A stretch of DNA of 64,000 nucleotides from NCBI RefSeq assembly GCF_000372725.1, contig NW_005198243.1, forward strand, positions 550,510 to 614,509. Reading direction: 5' to 3'. The notes under the pieces were generated by a model. The model saw only the letters and a list, made by a program, of their open reading frames with translations, did no database searches and was not told the DNA's origin. The stretch comes from Emiliania huxleyi CCMP1516. Lineage: Eukaryota; Haptophyta; Isochrysidales; Noelaerhabdaceae. Shown one piece after another: positions 1 to 11,482 of this stretch. A program made the translations under genes and the position numbers. The stretch's first letter is position 1. The number at the start of each line of letters is the position of its first letter.

Positions 1-171
1 ATGCCAGCACAGGAGCTTCTTCGAACGCCGCAATGAAAGCGGGCTTGTAGAGCTTGTTTGCATGCGCGACAAAGTCGGCCCAAAGGCAGCCCTCGTCTAC
101 GGTTCTTTATCTTTTATACTGGGCTCTCCCGCCAATGGCGTCTGGGCTCTGGGCACACGGGAAAAAAAACT

Positions 172-232
172 GTTCAGTTTTCAAAGGCAAAACACAACGC
201 TCTGCGGTTGGTGCACCCCTCACACTGACACA
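172..232 (+). repeat. Dispersed repeat R2, copy 1
   Basis: About 45 bases from 188 are identical to 30395-30439 (AACGCTCTGCGGTTGGTGC core), with weaker similarity further left. Copy 2 lies just upstream of the ODR4 gene. The family is not recognised; it could be the tail of a short retroelement or a MITE fragment. Confidence 0.8.
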
Positions 233-1278
233 TTCCCCTCATCCCCTACCCTTGGCTGAGCACATCCCACATCTACCTGCGAGCTAGCATCTCCGCATTT
301 TCTCTTCCAGTCATGCGCCCGCGCCGCGCGCCATCACTGGGCGTCTAGTGCAGCCACTGACAGAGCTATTCCGAAGGAGTGGTCGACGCCTCGCCTAGAG
401 TTCGGGTGGACTTGCGCACTGCTTAGCCCTGAGGGGGGAGTGTGTGTGAGGTGGTGTAATGTTGTCCCGTTTCAGGCGGCAGGTCAGGGGATTAGCCGGG
501 AGGATTCGGCAGCTCAGCCGGGGGCTGAGCGTCTGCAGGCAGCCTTCCGCCCGCGCCGAAATTCACAGCCCTCCCGGGCCGACGGGGTGCTCCTTGGATC
601 GGGCCCCGCTCCCCGCTTTTCCTGTACCTGGACTGTCCGGGTTAGGAGGGTGAGAGTATTGGGTGGGCGAGGGCAGTACATCTGGCGGGTGGCGATTGAG
701 GGACAGCGTGGGTTGATTGGGGGGTCAATGGGCGCGCGGGCGGCGCTTCGTGGTCCTGGGCGAGCAGGGGAAGTGGTTAGGAGTCTGGGCCCAGAGATGA
801 GGATTGTCGAGATGTCATGCGAGAGCGGTGGGTGGGCGAAAGTAGCGCGGCTGGAGAGTGGTGTCCGAGGGACAATGGTGAGTTGTCAGTTGGGGCGCGA
901 GACGCGCGGGAATCATACTGTGTAGGGTGCTGATTGTGAGCTGAGTGCATGGGTGTATGGGGTTCCGAAATTTGTGGCGTCGAGGTTTGTGCATTGGTGG
1001 CTGGCGTAGCGGTCAGAGGTTCGCCTTCGGGCCGGTTGGCTGCGGGTTCGAGGCCGGGCGGGGGGGGAGGGGGGGGGCACACCTCACCCTCACCCCTCAC
1101 CATCCTCAAATCCTCGAATCATCGAGATCATCGAGAGCGTCGTGAGCGTTGATTCTGTGCTGATTTTTGCGCGCGAGCGTCGCGATTTTTGGTCTGGTTG
1201 GTCCGTCGTGGCCGGTGCGCGGGAAACTCGCCGAAAACCCGCGCAGCCGGCCGATTGTACGACCGAGGTCGCTGAGCC

Positions 1279-1306
1279 TTGGCGACGCGGCGCGCGCGTC
1301 GCCAAG
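1279..1306. other. Perfect short inverted repeat
   Basis: CTTGGCGACGC at 1279-1289 is followed, after a 6-7 base loop, by its exact reverse complement ending at 1306. It lies in a gene-poor region and no function is assigned. Confidence 0.6.
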
Positions 1307-2386
1307 GAGTTCATAAAATGTCAGAGTTTTTTTGAGATCGCCCCCGAGATCGCCCGAGATTGGCCGAGGTGACCCGAGGTGACCCGAGAGTAGGTGGGAT
1401 TGCCCGACCAAGGCGCTCGGCTGCCCCGAGGTTGCGGCCGGTAACGCGTCGCGCATGTAGCGCGGCCGCGACTCGAGGGTTTGCCACGGGGTGGCGTGTT
1501 CTGTACGACACGTGCTTTCGACCAAGTGTGGTCCGTGGGTGTGTGCGTCGTTGACCAGCTGTGTGAGCTGCGTCTCGCGAGCCTGGCTTGTGTGCGTCTT
1601 GCTCTTGGTGTGCGTGTCGTCGTCAGCGCAACGAGGATGGAGAGCCCGGAGGAGCTCTCGGCTAGGGCGGTTAGCTCCGCCGTGTTGTTGGTATGCTTTC
1701 GCGCGCCGAGGTAGGCTGGGTGCGCCGCCGAAGTGACAACTGTAGCCCTCGCTCGTCAGCGCGACGCGGGAGGGCGCCCTCCTCGCCGATGGCGAGCGTC
1801 ACCCGACCCCCGATGAGTTTGAGTATTGCATAGACCACCCTGCTTTCCCTAGGTCTTCCGACCCGTCTGTGTATGCCTTTTTTATGACAAAACACAGCAA
1901 GCGGCACAAGCGGGGCACAAACCGACAATCCATACGGCTCTACGCCACAGGGTCACAGGCAAGTGATGGAGACGCGTGGAGTGGTATGTGAGCCAGGCTG
2001 CACATGCACAGCTAGCTGTGTCTCGCGCCTCATGGCGACAACCTTGCTTGGAGGCGCCCCTACTCCTCTAATCTAAAACAAACTCACGCCCAACGCGATA
2101 CACACGCCAGGCAAAACCAACTCTGCAATGTCCCTAAATGCCGCCCCGACGTGTCGAGCTCTACGCACCTGCGGACTCGCGCACCGCAACGAAGGCTCCG
2201 TCCAAACTGGACTCCCCTTGGCTTCAAGGTTCTCCGACCACGCTCTCGCTCCTAGGCCCCTCCCGCCCTCCCCTCCCCGGCCCTGCCAACATTTTGAACT
2301 AGCGTACTCCTCAGTAGTTGAGGAGCTGAGGCTCGAGCTAATGACCAGACCGCTTGCGCTCCCCAGGGAGGAATTGCCTCTATACA

Positions 2387-4297
2387 TCACTTGCCGTCGA
2401 TCGTGCAACTGGGGTTCAGGGTGGTTCCCCGGCAAGTGATGCTGATCTGGCGGTCCACGCCGGGCTTGAAGGTCACTTCCGGCGTCGTCGTGTAATGGCC
2501 CAATCCCCCAACGGGAACGACCCGGGCGCGGTATGTTCCCGGACCCGGGGGCGGTATGATCTTGTTGAGGTCCATGCACACCTTCTTATGAAAGACAGGA
2601 TATTGAGCCCAGGGTCCAACCACATTGCCGGACGAATTCTCGAAAGCCCAGCGTAGGGAGTACCAGGCCTGAGACAGGCAACAGGGGTCGGGCAAGAGAG
2701 CGAGGGGGGCGCGCGGGGCCGCCGGCGATTGGAGTCAGCTCACGTGGTTCGTGATGCAGATCGAGCTCGCCTCCGGAAGTGCGGGAGGGGGTTGCGAATA
2801 GAAGCCAATCGGACAAATCTTCTCCACCCATTCGGTGCCATCAAGCTGCGTGCGTTTGATGTCGCTCCTGATGCCTGTTGAGCGGCGATTCGCGCCGGCC
2901 CCCTTGATGAATGCTGGACCAGATGTGTATTCATCGCATTGGAGGCATTGGTCTCGCGCAAAATCGCCAGAGTTCTTCGTCTTTATGAACTTCGTAAGGC
3001 AGTGCCACATACAGAGCATCTTGTCGTTGACAATGTTGTCGACCCATGTTTGCATACACGACGGTTTATTGGCCGGGTCCTCCCACGCTTCCGCACTGTC
3101 CTCGGTGAAGTCGATCCCCTTTTCCCGGAGGCATTTGATCAAGGAGGCGGAATCCGGCGGGAATCTTGGAAAGTCGAGGAGTCCCAGGCTCCATTTCGCC
3201 GAGCAGTCGGTCATGTGACTCGTAATGGTGGTCTTGGTCTTGTCCATGACCGCCATGTCGTGGAATGTCGAGCACGAGCTGCACTTCCCGCAGTGGAGGA
3301 CCTTCGAGCCATCGCTCTCGATCTCAGCCTTCGCCTTCTGACACTCGGAATGCTCCTGTTCGGCATCTGCTTGCCCGCACTTTGCCATCACCTCGCGCTT
3401 GCTCACACTCTTGGGGAATTTCTCGTTGTTGCCGAGTATGCACAGGTACTCGGTCGAGTACTCGTCAGCCCAGTAGTCCGGGTCGAACGGTTTGGCGTAT
3501 TTGTACGTAATCGAGCTGCACACAGGCTGGCCAAGAATCGTCGTTGGCGTGCAGTTAGTGATAGGAGAGACGCAGCCTGCCGCGAAGCATTGCGCATTTG
3601 GCAGCCACGAGGGTGGCACGGTAGGTGGACCCTTCTTTGGGTGGTCGGTGGTCATGTACGGCACGCGCGGCAGTGCGGTTCCTTGCCTATTGCAACGGCA
3701 CCATCGAGGGCTCAACCCACCTGAGCCTGCTGTGCCCGGGCCTGGTGTGCCCTCGATGGATCGGTCGAAGAAGCCGTGATACCAACGGCACTGGTTGCCG
3801 CAATAGATCGAGCTAGTGCCTGCCTCAATCGCGGACAACATCTCTGTGTTCATCCGCTCGATGGGGATCGGCAATAAGTTGTCCACATCGGACGGCCCAA
3901 GCTCTACGTCAGTGGTATTTGTGTAAGACTCTGAAGTGGCAGGGCAAGTCTCGTGGCAGAAGCTCAGCACGACCTCGACGCACGCCCCGTCGCATACTGG
4001 GCTCGCCTGGCACAAGCCAAACTCTTTCGCTTGCCGGCAAGTCAGGATGAAGGCCTCGCCAGGTCGGCTTGTTAAGGCGGCCTTGATTTCTTCGTCCGAA
4101 GTCGGAGGCGAGAAGGGCGGAGAGGAGGGCGGAGGGGAGGGCGGCGTCGGATCTGAGCCACACAGGCCAGCCCCGCAAACGCCAGCGACGATGCTGACTG
4201 CGAGCACGATGGTGGCGAGCACGATGATGGCGAGCCCCATCCTCCGTACCACCCCGCTGGTTTGTTTGGCTTGCTCCTGAACCTCTGAACGCTCCAT
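2387..4297 (-). CDS. Type II membrane protein with Cys-rich ectodomain
   Basis: Two exons join in frame: 4297-2744, and 2669-2387 after a short GT-AG intron (donor GTGAGCTGAC, acceptor TCTCAG). The product is about 610 residues. The N-terminus (MERSEVQEQAKQ...) is cytosolic, followed by one hydrophobic segment near residues 20-42, a Ser/Pro stretch (PTPPSPPPSSPP) and a long ectodomain with many cysteines, several in close pairs (CGKCSSC). I chose Met at 4297 because it places the membrane segment near the start; an upstream in-frame Met at 4384 also exists. The gene is head-to-head with the AP2 gene, with only about 45 bases between starts. The layout resembles the Pro-rich protein at 26146-28064. 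The family is not recognised; a cell-surface or scale-associated role is a guess. Confidence 0.75.
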
Positions 4298-4342
4298 GGG
4301 TTGCGAGGCCGGCGGCCGCGGACCAACGTGCAAAGGGGAACA

Positions 4343-5070
4343 ATGAAAAACGGCGGAAAAAAAATCGGCGGCGAACGTGCACACATTGGCTCCTTCGACA
4401 CGGCGGTGGAGGCGGCGGTGGCGTACGCGCGCGCGGTCGGCGAGTACCAGCCTCCGGCGGTGGCGACAGAGGCGGAGGGCTTGCGCTTACACCTCTCGAG
4501 CAACAGCAGCACCGGCTACTCAGGCGTGCGCAAGCACTCCTTCTCTAGCCGCTTCGAGGCGCGGGCAGGGTGGACGGCAAGGATGTCTACATCGGCTGCT
4601 TTGGCTCGGCGGTGGAGGCGGCGGTGGCGTACGCGCGGGCGGTCGGCGAGGAGGGGTTGGCGCCGCCGCCGCGCCCCGCGAAGCGCCCGCGCGAGTCTGC
4701 CGCTGCGCCTGCGCTAGAGCCCACCGCCCCTTCCATTCCCGCCGCCGCCGCCGCCGCCGCCGCCTCCCCCTTTGCCCCTGCCGCGCCCTCCCTGCCTCCG
4801 AGCCGCCTCTTCGAGCTCCTGCCCGACGGCCGCACCGTCCGCAAGGAGGCGCCTCTCGACAATGGCGGCATGGCGGCCGTCGCCGACGCGCTCGGGCGCA
4901 TCGGGCTGCAGTCCTACACCGCCGCGTTTGACTCCGAGGGCTTCGACGACATCGACTTTCTGCTCGGGCTGGACAGAGCCGAGCGGGCCGCCGTGGCGAC
5001 GGCGACGGGCATGGATGCGAAACCGGGGCACGCGGGGAAGTGGGTCAAGTTTGGCTTCGGGGAGCCCTGA
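4343..5070 (+). CDS. AP2/ERF-domain protein with C-terminal SAM-like domain
   Basis: The first part reads as the back half of an AP2 domain (IGSFDTAVEAAVAYARAVGE). A fuller second AP2 domain follows (GYSGVRKHSFSSRFEA ... DGKDVYIGCFGSAVEAAVAY), then an Ala/Pro linker and a C-terminal SAM-like helix bundle (ALGRIGLQSYTAAFDSEGFD) near the end. AP2 domains bind DNA in plant and algal transcription factors; SAM domains mediate self-association. The second AP2 domain changes frame once, around 4565-4575, where one base seems missing. No intron explains it, so this is either a sequencing slip or a real frameshift that breaks the gene. The first AP2 half lacks its usual YxGV start. Start at 4343 is the first ATG of that frame past the divergent promoter. 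Function as a transcription factor is inferred. Confidence 0.75.
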
Positions 5071-5365
5071 TACACACCTATACGCGTTCCCTGGCGTGCC
5101 TCCCTTTTTGACATTCGATTTGTGTTGTTTGTTCTGACTGAGCCGGCGTACTCTCATGTCTCTGTGCATCTAGCTCGGTTCGTGTTATGCCGGTGGGTGT
5201 TTGCTTTGTCTGTGCAAGGACAGTAAAGAAAGAAAAGAAAGAAAGCAGACACAACCCATGGGAGGGATGGCAGCGCCGGAGAGGACGAGAGTCTTCGCCC
5301 GAATTCTTTTGAGCTAGACTTTATATCTTTATAACGAATTATTTTTTGTCACGCTCTGGGGTTGG

Positions 5366-5438
5366 AAAATTCTTTTTGTGGCGCGGACGACGGTTTCTAA
5401 GGAAGCCGCCTTGTCTGACGGCTAGTAAAATTCTTTTT
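5366..5438. promoter_or_regulatory. Paired AAAATTCTTTTT motif upstream of TAF10
   Basis: Two copies of AAAATTCTTTTT start at 5366 and 5427, 61 bases apart, the second ending 17 bases before the TAF10 start codon. Between them lies GACGACGGTTTCTAAGG. A closely similar pair, 65 bases apart and with a GACGGCTTCTAAG spacer, precedes the gene at 33041. It could be a core promoter or an inserted small element that carries one. Confidence 0.5.
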
Positions 5439-5455
5439 GTTGATTTACTGGGTCA

Positions 5456-5824
5456 ATGGCGGCGTCGAGCGCCTCCGCGATGACGGACGACGAGAAGACG
5501 GCGGAGGAGCTGCTGCTCGCGATGGGCGACTACACGCCCGCGATTCCCGAGGAGGTGACCGCGCACTTCTTGGCGCAGTCGGGCTTCCAGGCGACGGACG
5601 AGCGGCTTGTGCGGCTCGTGTCGCTCGCGACGCACAAGTTTGTGGCTGACCTCACAAACGACGCCCTGCAGCACTGCAAGAACCGCCAGGCAGCGCGGAA
5701 GGGCGACGTGCGGCTCGTGCTCACCACCGAGGACCTGGCGCAGGCTTGCCGCGAAAACGGAATCTCGCTGCGCAAGCCGCCCTACTACGCCGACACGCCC
5801 GCGGGAAGCAGCGACGCCGGCTAG
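5456..5824 (+). CDS. TAF10: TFIID/SAGA subunit TAF10
   Basis: Single exon, 122 residues, about the conserved-core size of TAF10. The histone-fold region matches the family closely in order: DYTPAIPEEVTAHFLAQSG, then RLVRLVSLATHKFVADLTND, ALQHCK, then LTTEDLAQAC and KPPYY near the C-terminus. The long acidic linker found in animal TAF10 between ALQHCK and LTxED is short here. TAF10 is a histone-fold subunit shared by the general transcription factor TFIID and the SAGA coactivator in the nucleus. The N-terminal disordered extension of animals is missing. The start ATG follows the AT-rich motif by 17 bases. The identification rests on motif recognition and is strong. Confidence 0.93.
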   Translation: MAASSASAMTDDEKTAEELLLAMGDYTPAIPEEVTAHFLAQSGFQATDERLVRLVSLATHKFVADLTNDALQHCKNRQAARKGDVRLVLTTEDLAQACRENGISLRKPPYYADTPAGSSDAG

Positions 5825-6415
5825 GCCGCGCTCAATCCACCACCTGACCGGAGGCCGTGGTGCCAGAGCTCGGCGCAGGGCAGTTCCTTCGCGGCTCTTA
5901 CTAAAGGGCTGGGCGCGCGTGCGCTGCCGCACCGCCGAGGAGAGACTGCGGCTCTTCCGTGCCCGGTCGGCTTGCGTGCTGTATCGTGGTCGCTCCTCGC
6001 CCACGCCCCCACACGCACCTCGGCACGCACCTGCTGTACTAGTGCTCGCGCTCTTTCCCCAGCCTGCCAGTCACAAGTGTCACCGCGCCTGGTCGCTCGC
6101 ATATTAAATTCCATAGGGGTCGCTGCCGGGGTAGAATCTCCGTGTCCGCGCGCATGGCATGTGAGTGAACCGCTTTTAGTTTTCCACAGTTTTCCACTTT
6201 ACCACTACCACATAGATACATAAATGTGTAGCCGTAAATAAGCCTGCCCTCGCTTCACATTCACACACGCAAACACACACAGCGCGCTGCGCGGTAACAC
6301 AAACACATGCTTGGCCACACACATCTGAGCGCTGGCAGGTGGCACATCCCTGTACCCCCTACTGTGCCCCCTCCTCTCGCCACTGCCGCTTTCTCGTCCG
6401 CCAGTCTCTGCCGCC
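5825..6415. other. Convergent intergenic region
   Basis: Between the stops of TAF10 (plus) and the fusion gene (minus). No coding sequence is seen. It holds pyrimidine-rich stretches and ACAC-rich sequence near 6270-6320, consistent with two 3' untranslated regions. Confidence 0.5.
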
Positions 6416-9400
6416 TCACAGCTTGGACGAGGGCGCGGCGAAGAGCCCGTCGCCGTCCAGCCAGCGAGGGTTCTCGATCGTCCACCGGATCGTCTTGCGC
6501 AGCGACTCCTCAAAGGTGAAGGGCAGCTTCCACCCGAGCTCCTCGAGCTTGGTCCCGTCGAGCGAGTAGCGCAGGTCGTGGCCGGGTCGCGTGTCTGGCC
6601 GGTCGTGCATCTCGTAGACCAGCTCGCGGCCCAGCTCCGCCGCGATGAAGCGGGCCACCTAAGGCAAGGGAAGGGAAGGTACACGTCTCCACACACACGA
6701 GGTGGTGGGGCAAGGGGGGGCGACCCTCGCGACTCCACGTCTAACGACAGGAGCCCCACGGCATTCAAAGTGCAAAGGCCCAGTGCGCGTGGGTGAGCGG
6801 GCCACCTCGAGGTTGTCGAGCTCCGCCTCCCCCTTGACGTTGTACTTTTCGCCGAGCTCGGCCTTGTGCAGCACAAAGAGGACCGCCGCGGCGATGTTGC
6901 GCGCGTGGATGTAGAAGCGGGAGCCCGCGCGGAGCGAGCCGTCGTAGGCGTGGATGGTCAGCTTCTCGCCTGGAGGGGAAGGGGGGGGGGGGGGCAAAGA
7001 CGGCTCCGAGAAGGCTCCTCGAGGGGGCCGCCGCGCGGGAGATTGCGATCTCGCCGCGGAGGATGCGCGAGATGCAGAGCGGGATGAACTTCTCGGGGTG
7101 CTGCCGCTCGCCGAACGCGTTCATCACGTTCATCGTCACGAGCGGCACGCGGTACGTGTTGAAGTACGACTGGCAGATCATCTCGGCCGCCGACTTGGAG
7201 GCCGAGTACGGGTTGGACGGCTTGTGCGCGTCCCCCTCCTGCGACAACAAGGCGGCAGGGACGGCGAGTCCAGCTTGTTAGACGTATGGGAAAGCACGCT
7301 CCATACGTCAACACAGCTGACCGCAAAACAGCCGAAGACGCGGCCTCGTCTCAGTGCGGATCGGCGCACACGCTGGGGCGGTGTCCAGCATCTAGGCCGG
7401 CCAGGCTCCTTGAACGCCTGCCCCTCCTCCGCCGAGCCGTACACCTCGTCCGTGGAGAAGTAGACGAAGTGGGTCAGCTGCGGCAGCGTGCGCGCAAACT
7501 CGAGCATGGTGAGCGTGGACTTGATGTTGTTCTCGACGAAGGGGACGGGCGAGTCGATCGAGTTGTCGACGTGCGTCTCCGCGGCGATGTGCAGGATCAC
7601 CGCCACGCGGTCCGGCTCCAGCTCGTACACAAGCCTGCGTGCTGAATGCGCCAACATCAGGCCGGGAGGACGGTATCGTGCAGAGCATTCAGAGCACCGT
7701 GTGAACACGAGGGGGCACGAATGCACGGAGTACAGCGGGAGACGGTCGAGTACAGTGGAGTACGTGTCCCCTCGAGCGCTAGTTGGAGTACAAGAGTCCG
7801 TGTTTCAGCGTCTGTGCACACGAGCCCTGGCGGGAGGGCGGAGGCGAGGTCGACGCAGTACGTCTGGATCAGGTGGAAGACGCCAGAGTCGCGCAGCCGG
7901 TCGTAGCCCTTGGAGGCGTACGAGAGCTTGTCGAGGACGACGACCTCGAAGTCGGTGTTGCGGACGAAGTGCTCGACCGTGTGGTGCCTACCGCACTCAC
8001 CCCTCTCCCTGACGCCAACACACTGCCAGGCCTGTCAGTACTCAGCTGGGGCCCGGCGGGTGCGGCGCCCGATGAAGCCGCAACCGCCGGTGATGATGCA
8101 CCGCTTGCGCGCGCCAAGCCCGGCGCGCGCCCCCGGAACCGCCGCGAGGGCTCGCTGCGGCGGCGCCTCCGCCCAGCTCCGCACCGCGCAGACGACGCGC
8201 TCCCGCTCCGCAGGCCCGACCCACCAGCCGACGGGGAGGCAGAGGATCTCCTCGGCGAGGCTGTTGAGCTGCGGCAGCCGCGTCGCGACAGAGGCGACGC
8301 ACGGGTGGAGGTCGTTGCGCTGGTGGACGGCGGAGGAGGCGATGCCGGCCTAGGGTCAGGGTTGGGGGTGGGGTTCGGGGTGCGGGGTAAGGGGTAACGG
8401 CTTCGGGCCAGGCGCTGGTGGAAGGGGTTAGGAGGCGACGCCTCGCGCCAGCACCCCAAGCAGGGAGTGAGTTCGTGGGTTGAGCGGCTATGGTGCCCGC
8501 CTCGCGCAAGCGGGCGCCGTCGGTCGGGCGGTCCATCTCGGACCTCGGCGGACCTCGGCGGATCTCGGCGGATCTCGGCGGATCTCGGCGGATCTCGGCG
8601 GATCTCGGCGGATCTCGGCGGATCTCGGCGGATCTCGGCGGATCTCGCCTCGCGCAGGTGCGAGATCAGCGAAGCGCGCAGCCCCTGCGGCACGCGCAGC
8701 GTGAAGAGCCAGTAGGCCGACACCGCGCCGACGGGCAGGTCGCGCAGCAGCGTCACGTGCGGCAGCCCGGCGAGCGAGCGCTGGTAGAACTCGGCGTTGG
8801 CGCGGCAGGCTGCGAGCAGGCGCGGCGCGTGGCGCAGGTTGGCCTCCCCCACCGTCGCGTTGACGTCGTTCATGTGGAACTTGAAGCCGAACTCCTCCAC
8901 CGGCGGCTCCATCCGAAAGTCTCCGCCGCCAGACCTCCTCTCGCGGTCGATGCCGAACCAGCGCACCAGCCGCGCGCGCTCAAAGAGGCGCTGCGTCGGC
9001 GCAATCAGCACTCCGCCGTCGACCGCAGTCACGTGCTTGATGGCCTGGAGCGAGAAGCAGCAAAAGTTGCCGTGCGAGCCGAGCTTCCTGCCGCCCCACT
9101 CGGCGCCAAACGCGTGCGCGCAGTCCTCGATCACCGCCGGCCGGAAGCCGAACCGCGAGAAACACCGCTCCTGGATCGCGGCGAGCCGTCCCAAGTCGAC
9201 GGGTGACCCGCCCCAGTGCACCACCATGATCACCTTGGTGGTGGGCGAGAGCTTGGCCTCGAGGTCGTCGAGGCAGACGTTCGCCGTCGCCGGGTCCGCG
9301 TCGACCCACTTGATCCGCAGCCCGTTGGCGAGGATCGGCCAGTTGGTCGCAGTGCACGTGAGCGGGCAGGTGAGCACCTCGTCGACGCTCTCTTGAAGGC

Positions 9401-9650
9401 CGGGCCAGCCGCCCTCGGCGCGCTTCAGCAGGTGCAGCGCGAGGTGCAGCGCAGACGTGCCGGAGTTGACCGTCACCACACGAGGGCTCTGCAGGAAGGC
9501 TCGCAGCGCCTCCTCAAACGCCTCGACCTTTGGACCCTGCGTGACGTATCCCGAGTGCACGACGCGCAAGAGCTCGTCGTCGAGCTCCTCTGGAGGCGCG
9601 ACAAACACCTTGAAGAGCGGGATGGGCGGTGGCGAGCTGCTGGAGGCCAT
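6416..9650 (-). CDS. Fused DegT-type sugar aminotransferase and nucleotide-sugar 4,6-dehydratase
   Basis: Exon 1 (9650-8649) is a DegT/DnrJ/EryC1 PLP aminotransferase: VVTVNSGTSALHLALHLL, VIEDCAHAFGAEW, and the PLP lysine in SLQAIKHVTAVDGG. Exon 2 (8349-8069) finishes that domain (LAEEILCLPVGWW) and, without a break, continues through a short Ala/Pro linker into the Rossmann start RCIITGGCGFIG of a short-chain dehydratase. Later exons carry AAETHVDNSID, the catalytic YFSTDEVYG, YSASK, and a normal C-terminus ending at 6416. The two enzymes would make a 4-keto-6-deoxy sugar nucleotide and then transaminate it, giving a product such as 4-amino-4,6-dideoxyglucose; the exact sugar is inferred. 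Catalytic residues of both halves are present. At least seven exons; several introns start with copies of the next exon. Whether the nucleotide is dTDP or UDP cannot be read. Confidence 0.88.
6659..6805 (-). repeat. Intron with mirrored start (fusion gene, last intron)
   Basis: In the sense direction the intron opens GTGGCCCGCTCACCC and the next exon opens GTGGCCCGCTTCATC, so the donor is a copy of the exon start. Joining gives LDNLE-VARFIAAELG in frame. Length 147 bases. Confidence 0.8.
8538..8648 (+). repeat. 10-bp intronic minisatellite GGATCTCGGC
   Basis: About eleven near-perfect copies of a 10-bp unit (plus strand GGATCTCGGC) sit at the 5' end of the first intron of the fusion gene, which uses a GC donor at 8648 and an AG acceptor at 8351-8350. 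The open frame through the repeat is spurious. Confidence 0.9.
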
Positions 9651-11305
9651 CGCGCAGGTGTCGCTGCCCCAAACATCGCCAAAACCGAGGCGCTTGCCAA
9701 ACCACGCCCAGGATCTTCTTGCGGGTCCGGGTCCATCACACTCGGCTCGGGCAGTCGTCCAGCTAGCAGTTGCTCCATCGCCTCCCATTCCTCGTCGCCC
9801 TCCCTTCTCCCTGCGCACCTCTTCGTCGCCCCAGCAATGGCGCGTACAGCGAGCGCCTGGGCTTCGCACTCTGCGGTGTGGGCGAGTGTTCGCCTCCTTG
9901 ACTTCCGCGCCTCTGCCTCTAGGCTGGCCCTCCATCGCCTCCCGTGCTCTATACCTCGGGTCTGTCCCGTCCGCATGCCGTGTACCAGCCTTAGCCTCGC
10001 CTTTTTAAACCCTTTTTTTCCCTAGCAGGCCTCAGGCTGGCGCTGGGTCGAGTTTGGACCCCGTTCTCTGTCTCCCTCGTATCTCGTGTCGCCTGATATC
10101 GTCCCCGTCGCCTTGATTACCGTCCTCCACACGTTGTCGTCTCCTCCCTTTCGCGCTGCGTGCCCGCCGTCCAGCCGCTTTCGTACCCGCCGTCCAATTT
10201 TCTCCTTCGCCTCTTGATACAGCCTCCTGTCTCGGATCTCCGGCGCCTGCCCCTCCTCCTCATGCATGTAGATGCATGCCCTGTTCGTCACGTGTCGTGC
10301 TAGGTCCATCTCGTACGCGCTCGTTACCCTGCTCCGCACCGGCCCGCTGGGTGCGCTTCTCAGCTCCCCGGCCCTGGATGTGAGGCTGCCAACTGCACTC
10401 CAAGTGCTCCAAGTGCTCCTGGACACGACTGGCGCGCACTGGCACTACCTCAGGTACACCACGGGAGCCGCCTAAGGCCGGCGCCAAGCTGCATCTGACG
10501 CCGGCATGCCGTTCAGACCCCGGCACCAAGCGCCCGCGGGAATGGGAGACCGCCTGCCTAGAATTAAGATCGGCCGCGCACTGCTCTGGCTCCACCATGC
10601 CACCGCCCATGAGATCTCTGACGCACGTGTGATGAGCCGCCGTTCAAAAGTGACTGTACTGTGCGGAGCGCGGAGCGCACTTCGATGGCAAAGTGGGTGG
10701 CGCGGAGGATACGGCGCGTACACATGAGCGTGATTGGTTGAGTGAGCATGCCCAGATGGCCGGCCGGCCGGGCTACCGCCCCTCGACGGGCAAAAACAGG
10801 AATCAGGAAACGAGAGTCCAGCCGGGTTGCCAAGAAATCGGCGGGCAGAGCGGAAAATTCCCTTTCCGGCATCCGGAGGCAGAAACCGCAACCGCGCGAC
10901 AGAATCTGATAAGGCGAGAATCGGACGGACAGAATCAGATCGAGTAGGCAGAAACGGAAGCTGGGTGAGGAATCCTGCCCGGAGGCTGAGTGCGTGGAAA
11001 GGGGACGGGCAGAATCAGATCGAGTAGGCAGAACCGGAAAAGGAGAGTGAGAATCAGAAGAAACGGTAAACGGACACGAATCCCTCTCGAGCCTCCGCAT
11101 ACAGAATCCTGTCTTGGGTGGCAGAATCGCTAGTGCAGAATCCTCAGGCGTGGACAGGGTTCTCCAAGACTGACAAAACGATGTCGATGAGCTTGCTCAT
11201 CCCGGAGTGGTTCGACCCCACGCAAACCCGAGACGGTGACGGGCGTTGTCTCGGTGGTCTCAGGCCCAGTGAGGTAGTGCATCAGACCTGTCCCGGATCC
11301 TGCTG
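9651..11305. other. Intergenic region with repeats
   Basis: Upstream flank of the fusion gene. No gene is supported. It holds a copy of repeat R3 (10331-10465), two direct copies of GGGCAGAATCAGATCGAGTA near 10929 and 11008 within an AGAATC-rich zone, and otherwise unremarkable sequence. Confidence 0.5.
10331..10465 (-). repeat. Dispersed repeat R3, copy 1
   Basis: The reverse strand contains GAGCACTTGGAGCACTTGGA, then CCTCACATCCAGGGCCGGGG and CGCACCCAGCGGGCCGG, matching 58071-58147 almost base for base and 41368-41402 in part. The flank GACTGGCGCGCACTGGCACT also recurs at 31285. Probably a short mobile element; family unknown. Confidence 0.75.
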
Positions 11306-11307
11306 AA

Positions 11308-11482
11308 CAAGCTCCTCTTGTAGCTCGATCGGTCACACCGCCATCGCCGTCGGGGAGAGGGGGGATGACACTGCTTCTGCAGCGTGCACCTCGATCCTGT
11401 GTACCGTGTTTGTTATGACCCCCCCCAATGAACACACCAGTGAGGGAGGGCGAGACGATCGAGGGGTCCCGTACCATGCGGA
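11308..11482 (+). mobile_element. LINE 3' tail repeat, copy 1
   Basis: About 175 bases from AGCTCCTCTTGTAGCTCGAT to GCGGAATCGAC match 51081-51251 closely. At the second site this sequence begins right at the stop codon of a reverse-transcriptase-type C-terminal reading frame, so it is best read as the 3' untranslated tail of a LINE. Copy 1 lacks coding sequence and so looks like a strongly 5'-truncated insertion. Confidence 0.65.

Larger units (their letters stand above)
1..2386. other. Gene-poor region
   Basis: No convincing gene is visible. Open frames on both strands are short, overlap each other and have no recognisable domain. The stretch holds one copy of a dispersed repeat near 172-232, a short perfect hairpin near 1279-1306, and G-rich and C-rich runs around 1060-1080. 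It may be a downstream flank or degraded repeat sequence. Confidence 0.6.

Noticed and set aside
1-2000. Several 60-160 codon frames
   Set aside because: They overlap in all frames and show no domain, splice or composition support.
8500-8660. The repeat peptide in the open frame through 8538-8648
   Set aside because: The array lies in a GC-AG intron; removing it joins the aminotransferase halves in frame.
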